A DNA stretch of 10,541 bases, from positions 5,443 through 15,983 of the forward strand of contig JAHZCM010000041.1 in NCBI GenBank assembly GCA_019422905.1, written 5' to 3'. The DNA is from Oscillospiraceae bacterium. Its GTDB lineage: Bacteria; Bacillota; Clostridia; Oscillospirales; Acutalibacteraceae. Shown piece by piece: positions 6,194 through 10,541 of the stretch. Both the position numbers and the translations under genes were made by a program. The notes below the pieces were generated by a model. The model was not told where the DNA came from. It saw nothing but the letters and a program-made list of their open reading frames with translations, and did no database searches. Position 1 is the first letter of the stretch; each line of letters starts with the position of its first letter.

Positions 6194-6248
6194 GCTCTTT
6201 ACTCTGCTTTTGCTACTTGGTATAATAACACAAGCGAGGTAAAAGAGC
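6194..6248 (+). promoter_or_regulatory. Divergent promoter/operator region between flavodoxin-like and HxlR genes
   Basis: The plus-strand promoter is TTTACT (6198-6203), 17 bases, TATAAT (6221-6226), with an extended -10 (TGG directly before TATAAT). Two imperfect dyads surround the -10: GCTCTTTAC (6194-6202) with GTAAAAGAGC (6239-6248), and CTTG (6216-6219) with CAAG (6231-6234). These are plausible binding sites for a dimeric HxlR protein that would repress itself and the divergent flavodoxin-like gene. No clear minus-strand promoter was identified. Confidence 0.55.
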
Positions 6249-6282
6249 AACATCGCAGTTTATTATGAGGAGGTCCGAAAAA

Positions 6283-6627
6283 ATGAGTGCCTGTGAAGAA
6301 AAGTCGTGCCACTGCATGGAGCCCTGCCCTATGCTGTACGCCATGAAAATCCTGGGAGGCAAATGGAAAATTTCTATTCTATGCACCCTGAGGTTGAGCG
6401 GCCCTACCCGCTACAACGGCCTGATGCGCAAAATCACCGGCATTACCAACACCATGCTGGCATCCTCCCTGCGGGAATTAGAGCGGGACGGTTTGGTGAA
6501 GAGGCAGCAGTACATGGAGATGCCCGTGCGGGTAGAATATTCGTTGACCGAGAAATGCGACCTGTTGTTTCCGGTTTTTGCGGCTATTGAGACGTGGAGC
6601 AAGGCCATGCTGGACAGTCAGGAATAG
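6283..6627 (+). CDS. HxlR-family winged-helix transcriptional regulator, cysteine-rich N-terminus
   Basis: A 114-residue cytoplasmic dimeric DNA-binding protein of the HxlR (MarR-like) family. The family core is visible as CPMLYAMKILGGKWKISIL (15-33), the recognition region GPTRYNGLMRKITGITNTML (40-59), and the wing ELERDGLVKRQQY (65-77) with RVEYSLTE (83-90). Four cysteines crowd the N-terminus (C4, C9, C11, C15), with further ones at C34 and C92. C15 occupies the conserved family position that senses thiol stress in YodB and HypR. This suggests redox, quinone or metal sensing; the extra cysteines could also bind a metal. The ATG at 6283 follows GAGGAGG at 9-base spacing and is preferred over the ATG at 6265, which overlaps that site. 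Its probable target is the divergent flavodoxin-like gene. Confidence 0.92.
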   Translation: MSACEEKSCHCMEPCPMLYAMKILGGKWKISILCTLRLSGPTRYNGLMRKITGITNTMLASSLRELERDGLVKRQQYMEMPVRVEYSLTEKCDLLFPVFAAIETWSKAMLDSQE

Positions 6628-6643
6628 GGTTGCCGCGAAAATT

Positions 6644-6662
6644 TCAGGCTTCGCCTGATTTT
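6644..6662 (+). terminator. Small intrinsic terminator after the HxlR gene
   Basis: TCAGGC (6644-6649) and GCCTGA (6653-6658) form a 6-bp stem with a 3-base loop, followed by TTTT then G. It is 17 bases after the HxlR stop codon. The stem and T run are short, so termination may be partial. Confidence 0.5.
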
Positions 6663-6814
6663 GAGTAAGCCTCCATGGCGGTTTTCATGGGAGCTGCCCG
6701 TAAAGCCTTCTTGTGGGCCACGCCCCTTATTTTCTACCGTCCGGTTTAACAGAAAGCTTTACGGCAGAAGGATAGGCCCTGTCCCAGTGGAACAAAATGG
6801 TTTTTTCATAAAAC
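6663..6814. repeat. Intergenic stretch with an imperfect 17-18 base inverted repeat
   Basis: No gene is supported here. Positions 6694-6711 and 6751-6767 are inverted copies of each other, differing by one base insertion and one substitution (exact core CCGTAAAGC / GCTTTACGG, 6698-6706 and 6756-6764). They enclose about 40 bases. This could be a small miniature element, an RNA hairpin, or a remnant. No flanking duplication is obvious. Confidence 0.35.
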
Positions 6815-6845
6815 AAAGGCGCTTTGCATCCTGCACAGCGCCTTT
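6815..6845 (-). terminator. Intrinsic terminator for the GH127 gene
   Basis: AAAGGCGCT (6815-6823) and AGCGCCTTT (6837-6845) form a 9-bp stem, extended internally by TGCA/TGCA after one mismatch. On the minus strand it is followed by GTTTTATG. It lies about 105 bases after the GH127 stop codon and could also act weakly on the plus strand. Confidence 0.65.
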
Positions 6846-6949
6846 ACTTCAACTTTTATTCCGTTTTATTTCAGCTCTTATTTCACATGGAGCGGAAACC
6901 GCCGAGCACCTTTTCAGATTTTACAGAGCCCGGTTTCGTCCCTTTCGCT

Positions 6950-8875
6950 TCACCGGACCGGAAGCCAGACGCGCATCTGATTCTCGCCGCGGTTTGCCCA
7001 TGTGTAATAGGGGATCAGGCGGAGCTTCTTTTCCACAAGCTTCGGCTTCCTTGTGGAATACAGCGCGCCGTCGTCCTCCGCCTTATAGCCGTCAATCTCC
7101 ACCGGCGTAATCCCACCGAGCGTCTCCGGCTCAAAGGGCAGCGATTGCGGCACGGCGTCCTCGCGGATATAAAGCGGCAGAATTTCGCCGTTATCGACCT
7201 GCTCCGCGCAGTAAACCAGCGCGCCGCGCTGCACGCAGGCCTTGCCGGTATCGGCGGCGACCTTCGGCGAAGCGTAAACGACATGCGGCGTCATATCCAG
7301 CGTAAGCGTGAGCGTATCGCCGTCCTGCCAATTCCGCCGGATATACGCATAACCGTCGTCCGTTATTGCCGCAAGATCGATCGCCTTGCCGTTCACGGTC
7401 AATTCCGTATGCTCGCTCCACGCCGGGATTCGGACAGCGATCGTCGTCTCAGCCGAGCCGGAAATCGTGTAAACCGCCTCACCGCCGTGTGGGAAGTCCG
7501 TTTTGCAGGTGAGTGAGATCCCCTTCTGCGTCTGCACCGTACCGCCCACGTAGAGGTCGATAAAGAAAGCCGCGTCATTTTCGCTGTACGCGTACGCGCC
7601 GAGTGAGGAAACGACGCGCGCCACATTCGGCGGACAGCAGGCACAGGCATACCACTGCGGCCGCGTGGGCAGATCCTGCGCATGCGTGACGGCCTTTCCG
7701 GATACGCCGGGCACAACTTCCAGAGGATTCACGTAGAAGAAGCGCTTGCCGTCAAGCTGCATACCGGCGAGCACCGTATTGTAAAACGCGCGCTCCATCA
7801 CGTCGCCGTATTCGCCGCAGTGCTCGTTTTCGAGCAGCTTTTTGGCAAAGAACATCAGGCCGATCGAGGCGCAGGTCTCCGCGTAAACCGTATCGTTCGG
7901 CAGGTCGTAGTCCACCGTAAACGCCTCGCCCATAAACGTGGAACCGATGCCGCCCGTCACGTACATGCGGCGCTTCGTGATGCTTTCCCAGAGATTGTGG
8001 CAGGCTGCAAGCAGCTCCGCGTCATCCGTCTCCTTGGCGACGTCCGCCATGCCGGTATAGAGGTACACGGCGCGCACCGCATGGCCCACCGCGTCCTTCT
8101 GCTCGCGCACGGGCAGCGTGCTCTGCGTGTAGTCGGTGTTCAGCTCTACGGTGCCGCTCCACACATTCCAGCCGCGCCCTTTTTCCTCTTCCATGAAATA
8201 ATTCGGCGCCTGTCCGCGCACATCGACAAAATGCTTTGCAAGCGCCTTGTACTTTTCGTTGCCGGTCGCGCGCCACATGCGCATCAGCGCAAGCTCGATC
8301 TCCGGATGGCCGGGGCAAGCGCGCGTATTTTTATGCATGAACTGCTCATAGATGCAGTCCGCGTTTTTCGACATGATATCGAGCAGGCTGCGCTTGCCTG
8401 TGACGGCGTAATACGCTACGGCCGCCTCCATCATATGGCCCGCGCAGTACAGCTCATGCGCCTCGCGCATATTCGTCCACATCCTGTCCGGCGCCTTGAC
8501 CGTGAAGTAGGAATTGACGTAACCGTCCTCATGCTGGGATTCCCCGTAAAGCGCGATGACCTCGTCCACAGCCTTTTCAAGCGCGGGATTTTCACCGGCA
8601 GCCAGCGCATAGGCCGCCGCTTCAATCCACTTCGCGACGTCGCTGTCCTGAAAGACCATGCCGTAGAATTCCTCCGGCTTCACATCGCCGCCGCTGAGTT
8701 TTTTGGCCGCAAGGCGTATGTTCTCTATGGCGTGGCTTTTTTCCACATCCGGCAGCGCGTCGTTCAAAATACTGTATTGATAGGGCAGAACCTCCTCGCG
8801 CACCAGCTTCTGCACCCGGCCGGCAAAACTGTCGTCCGCCCGGTAGGCCTTAACGGAAATTCGATTGCTTTTCAT
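6950..8875 (-). CDS. GH127 beta-L-arabinofuranosidase
   Basis: A 641-residue glycoside hydrolase family 127 enzyme, related to HypBA1 of Bifidobacterium longum, which releases beta-linked L-arabinofuranose from plant hydroxyproline-rich glycans by a retaining mechanism with a zinc-bound cysteine nucleophile. Key residues line up: acid/base E317 in GSTFMGEAFT (311-320), zinc ligands E333 and C335 in YAETCAS (331-337), and the CACCPP cluster (411-416), where C413 would be the nucleophile and C414 the third cysteine ligand. The first two thirds form the (alpha/alpha)6 barrel; the remainder is beta-sandwich. The length is close to the family norm. There is no signal peptide, so the enzyme is cytoplasmic and acts on imported oligosaccharides. 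The ATG at 8875 follows AAGGAGCT. The gene stands alone between its own promoter and terminator; no transporter is adjacent. Other GH127 specificities are possible. Confidence 0.95.
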   Translation of the reverse strand: MKSNRISVKAYRADDSFAGRVQKLVREEVLPYQYSILNDALPDVEKSHAIENIRLAAKKLSGGDVKPEEFYGMVFQDSDVAKWIEAAAYALAAGENPALEKAVDEVIALYGESQHEDGYVNSYFTVKAPDRMWTNMREAHELYCAGHMMEAAVAYYAVTGKRSLLDIMSKNADCIYEQFMHKNTRACPGHPEIELALMRMWRATGNEKYKALAKHFVDVRGQAPNYFMEEEKGRGWNVWSGTVELNTDYTQSTLPVREQKDAVGHAVRAVYLYTGMADVAKETDDAELLAACHNLWESITKRRMYVTGGIGSTFMGEAFTVDYDLPNDTVYAETCASIGLMFFAKKLLENEHCGEYGDVMERAFYNTVLAGMQLDGKRFFYVNPLEVVPGVSGKAVTHAQDLPTRPQWYACACCPPNVARVVSSLGAYAYSENDAAFFIDLYVGGTVQTQKGISLTCKTDFPHGGEAVYTISGSAETTIAVRIPAWSEHTELTVNGKAIDLAAITDDGYAYIRRNWQDGDTLTLTLDMTPHVVYASPKVAADTGKACVQRGALVYCAEQVDNGEILPLYIREDAVPQSLPFEPETLGGITPVEIDGYKAEDDGALYSTRKPKLVEKKLRLIPYYTWANRGENQMRVWLPVR

Positions 8876-8945
8876 GAAAACAGCTCCTTTTAAATTTAAC
8901 CTCTAAACTTCCCATGGATACCGGAACAAAGTTGTCCGTACATCT

Positions 8946-8974
8946 TTTATAGCACAATATATAAGCGTTTGCAA
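8946..8974 (-). promoter_or_regulatory. GH127 promoter with overlapping cre-like operator
   Basis: On the minus strand, TTGCAA (8969-8974) and TATAAA (8946-8951) are 17 bases apart, with an extended -10 (TGC directly before TATAAA). The leader is about 64 bases. Positions 8960-8974, read on the minus strand as TTGCAAACGCTTATA, match the Bacillus catabolite-response element WTGNAANCGNWWNCA at all but one position. The site covers the -35 and most of the spacer, so CcpA or another LacI-family repressor bound there would block transcription. Confidence 0.68.
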
Positions 8975-8994
8975 GCCTTTTTTCGGAAAAACAG

Positions 8995-9023
8995 TTGCAT
9001 TTTCCTCTTCCAGCGGGTACAAT
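8995..9023 (+). promoter_or_regulatory. Sigma-A-type promoter for the small membrane protein
   Basis: TTGCAT (8995-9000) and TACAAT (9018-9023) with a 17-base spacer. The leader would be about 20-25 bases, ending in a ribosome site and the ATG at 9052. Confidence 0.68.
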
Positions 9024-9051
9024 CAAAACAGAACTGAAAAGGATGGATGAG

Positions 9052-9492
9052 ATGATGAAAACCAAAGGACGCATTTTCGTCAAAATCAGCAGCCTGCTGT
9101 TTATTTTATACGGCACAGCCGAATTGCTGGCTATCATACTTTCTCTGTTCAGCGCCGAAGCCGCCGAGGAATACGGCATGGCGGCGCGGCTCACATCGCC
9201 GGCACCGGCTCTTTCCGTCACGCTCGCGATATTCGTGCCGGTTTTATTCCTTGCCGCAGGTATTCTCGGCCTGCTGCGCGTCGGCATGCCGGGCCGCATG
9301 CGGCTCTGCTTCATTTTCGGGGTGATCACTCTCCTGGTTGTTGTGGCGGATGTGGTCGGCAATACCGTTTCCGGCCTTGTGACGAATGTCGCCGAAATCG
9401 GCACCTGTATTCTGGTCATCGCCATTCCGCTTCTTTATCTGATCGGCACATGGCGCAACTGGCGCCAGCCGGAGCGAAAAAAAGAATCCTGA
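9052..9492 (+). CDS. Small four-helix membrane protein of unknown function
   Basis: A 146-residue hydrophobic protein with four likely transmembrane helices (about 9-33, 53-76, 84-104, 114-134), a positively charged start (KTKGR) and a strongly basic tail (RNWRQPERKKES). Positive charges at both ends and in the second loop (RVGMPGRMR, 76-84) place both termini on the cytoplasmic side. I do not recognise a specific family, and no catalytic or binding motif stands out. The ATG at 9052 follows AAAGGA by 8 bases; another ATG directly after it at 9055 is equally possible. The frame is open upstream into the promoter, which rules out the earlier ATG at 8995. It is a single-gene unit with a good terminator at 9501-9544 and is divergent from GH127, with no evidence of a functional link. 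Confidence 0.88.
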   Translation: MMKTKGRIFVKISSLLFILYGTAELLAIILSLFSAEAAEEYGMAARLTSPAPALSVTLAIFVPVLFLAAGILGLLRVGMPGRMRLCFIFGVITLLVVVADVVGNTVSGLVTNVAEIGTCILVIAIPLLYLIGTWRNWRQPERKKES

Positions 9493-9500
9493 CGCCCGCA

Positions 9501-9544
9501 AAAAGGCCGTCCGCCGGAAGAAAATCCGGTGTGGACGGCCTTTT
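9501..9544 (+). terminator. Strong intrinsic terminator after the membrane-protein gene
   Basis: AAAAGGCCGTCC (9501-9512) pairs perfectly with GGACGGCCTTTT (9533-9544), a 12-bp stem, and an inner CCGGA/TCCGG stem (9514-9518 with 9525-9529) extends it. The run of A before and T after makes it potentially bidirectional, so it could also end transcription arriving from the right. Confidence 0.85.
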
Positions 9545-9547
9545 AGT

Positions 9548-9842
9548 GTTATGGAGACCACCGGTTCTACCGGTAGAGATATCCCGCAGAAGAGTCTTAC
9601 TTCTGACAGCAAGCGAAGCGGGATGCAAATAAGCATTCAGACAAATTAGCAGGCAGACAGGCTGGCAGGCAACCAGGTTCGCAGAAGAACCTGTTCCGTG
9701 TGTGGTACATCGCCTGTTTACAGGCAGCGGAACCGTTTGATGTAAAGGACAGATGCATCTATTAGGATACCGGGCGCTGATAGACCCTTACAGGGTCTGC
9801 TCAAGCCATCTGCCGGGCCGACGGTGGTTATGACTCGGCTTT
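9548..9842 (+). ncRNA. Candidate structured non-coding RNA with several hairpins and two apparent pseudoknots
   Basis: About 295 bases without a credible gene but dense in pairing. Local hairpins are ATCCCGC/GCGGGAT (9581-9587, 9618-9624) enclosing AGAAG/CTTCT (9588-9592, 9600-9604); CAGGTTC/GAACCTG (9674-9680, 9687-9693); GTTCCG/CGGAAC (9693-9698, 9728-9733) enclosing GCCTG/CAGGC (9712-9716, 9721-9725); CAGATG/CATCTG (9750-9755, 9807-9812) enclosing AGACCCT/AGGGTCT (9782-9788, 9792-9798); and GCCGA/TCGGC (9817-9821, 9835-9839). TACATC (9706-9711) pairs with GATGTA (9739-9744), across the outer stem. ACCACCG (9557-9563) pairs with CGGTGGT (9822-9828), which lies in the loop of the last hairpin, joining the two ends. 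Several G-T pairs and purine-rich loops fit the plus strand better. Three hairpins have UUAC-like loops. No plus-strand promoter was found, and its 3' end overlaps the MerR stop codon. Size and knots recall the raiA RNA of Firmicutes, but I cannot confirm identity. Confidence 0.55.
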
Positions 9843-10289
9843 GGGCGGGACCTGAAGCCTGCGGCGGACGGCGCGCAGCTTTTCCGGCAGCTTCTCTTCC
9901 GGCATATCCCGCGGCACGGCGGCAGTGCCCGCATCCCGCGCGGTTTCATAGTACCAGCACTTGTAATCCAGCAAATCCAGCGTCTTCTGCAGCGCCTGCA
10001 TCTGCGCCAGAATGGACTCGCGCTGCTTCTGAATCAGGGCAAGCCGTTCTCCGATCGTCTCGTCGCCGCGCATGGCCATCCCGATATAGTCCCGGATATC
10101 CTTGAGCGGCATCCCTGTGCTTTTCAGACATTCAATCACCCGCAGCCATTCGTAATCCTCTTCGTGAAAGATGCGCTGCCCGCCGGACGAGCGCTCCACA
10201 AACGGCAGCAGCCCCTCCTTATCGTAGTACCGCAGCGTGGAGGGCGCAACGCCCAGCAGCTTTGCCATTTCTCCTACCGTGTAAACCAT
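9828..10289 (-). CDS. MerR-family transcriptional regulator
   Basis: A 153-residue MerR-type regulator. The N-terminal winged helix-turn-helix is clear: YTVGEMAKLLGVAPSTLRYY (3-22), the wing GLLPFVERSSGGQRIF (26-41), and ECLKSTGMPLKDIRDYI (53-69). A coiled-coil dimerisation helix follows at about 77-110 (IGERLALIQKQRESILAQM), then KCWYYETARDAGT (110-122), a tail common in Firmicutes MerR proteins near oxidoreductases. The only cysteines are C54 and C111, so this is not a classical metal-binding MerR; the ligand is unknown. The ATG at 10289 follows GGGGAGGAT; the frame is open to 10361 but without a ribosome site. It is divergent from the gene starting at 10490, a possible target. Its 3' end overlaps the structured RNA candidate. 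Confidence 0.93.
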   Translation of the reverse strand: MVYTVGEMAKLLGVAPSTLRYYDKEGLLPFVERSSGGQRIFHEEDYEWLRVIECLKSTGMPLKDIRDYIGMAMRGDETIGERLALIQKQRESILAQMQALQKTLDLLDYKCWYYETARDAGTAAVPRDMPEEKLPEKLRAVRRRLQVPPKAES

Positions 10290-10376
10290 TTTATCCTCCC
10301 CGGCCGCAGAACGCGCGGCGAAGCACATGCCTCCCGCACGGCCTTTTAATCCAATACTCAATCTTTTATTTCACTC

Positions 10377-10405
10377 TTGTCTTAAACTTAGCTTTCACTT
10401 ATACA
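10377..10405 (+). promoter_or_regulatory. Possible promoter for the gene starting at 10490
   Basis: TTGTCT (10377-10382) and TATACA (10400-10405) lie 17 bases apart on the plus strand. A second possible extended -10 (TGT then TATTAT, 10423-10431) is closer to the gene. MerR regulators often act on such divergent promoters, but no clean dyad was found. The segment 10290-10489 is AT-rich near its middle and holds no gene. Confidence 0.35.
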
Positions 10406-10489
10406 TCCAGCTTGAGCTTTAATGTTATTATAGCCATGCGGGTAAAAAAAGTCAAGAGCGGCCGAGCGCGCACCTACAGGGAGGAAAGC

Positions 10490-10541
10490 GTGAAAGAACG
10501 TCAGCGCGCAAGCCGATTGCGGATGGATGAAAAAACGGCGG
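10490..10541 (+). CDS. Start of an unidentified gene, truncated by the window edge
   Basis: A GTG at 10490 follows an excellent ribosome site (AGGGAGGAAAGC). The frame stays open to the edge and encodes 17 residues rich in charge (MKERQRASRLRMDEKTA). Nothing can be said about function. The divergent MerR regulator at 10289 may control it. Confidence 0.5.
   Translation, partial: MKERQRASRLRMDEKTA

Noticed and set aside
7682..8893. A 403-codon plus-strand open frame opposite the GH127 gene
   Set aside because: It is the antisense shadow of a GC-rich gene with intact catalytic residues; its product is Arg/His-rich without any recognisable fold and has no ribosome site.
9545..9830. Known riboswitch, tmRNA, RNase P RNA, 6S or SRP RNA in the structured region
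   Set aside because: I could not find the hallmark sequences of these RNAs; identity is left open rather than assigned.

Overview
The window looks like a chromosomal segment from a GC-rich, gut-type member of the Clostridia (Oscillospiraceae/Ruminococcaceae-like). The evidence is purine-rich Shine-Dalgarno sites ahead of almost every gene, sigma-A-type promoters with 17-base spacers, compact intrinsic terminators, and typical Firmicutes families (DegV, TM2, HxlR, MerR, GH127). No tRNA, rRNA, CRISPR array or transposase is visible.

Layout. 1-1847 (minus): a DegV fatty-acid-binding protein followed by a ClC-family anion transporter that runs off the left edge. 2149-3379 (plus): two adjacent TM2-domain membrane proteins, the second with a long Pro/Gln/Tyr-rich repeat region. 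3470-3516: a perfect 15-bp hairpin that closes the convergent arrangement. About 3520-5515 is visibly more AT-rich. It carries, on the minus strand, a C-glycoside deglycosidase pair: a beta subunit, then an alpha subunit that seems to have lost its N-terminus, then a 52-codon fragment resembling the end of a GH39 glycosidase. This looks like a decaying acquired sugar/polyphenol locus. 5676-6627: a flavodoxin-like protein (minus) divergent from a cysteine-rich HxlR regulator (plus), a likely redox-sensing pair. 6950-8875 (minus): a GH127 beta-L-arabinofuranosidase with a cre-like site over its -35. 9052-9492 (plus): a small four-helix membrane protein. 9548-9842: a gene-poor stretch with many hairpins and two apparent pseudoknots, a strong candidate for a structured non-coding RNA, probably read on the plus strand. 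9828-10289 (minus): a MerR-family regulator. 10490 to the end (plus): the first codons of another gene.

How the parts fit. GH127 and the C-deglycosidase pair suggest a plant-glycoside lifestyle in the gut. The HxlR/flavodoxin pair suggests defence against quinones or other electrophiles, which polyphenol breakdown can produce. The two most interesting items are the structured RNA candidate and the degraded C-glycoside locus. All family assignments are from reading the translations, not from searches.
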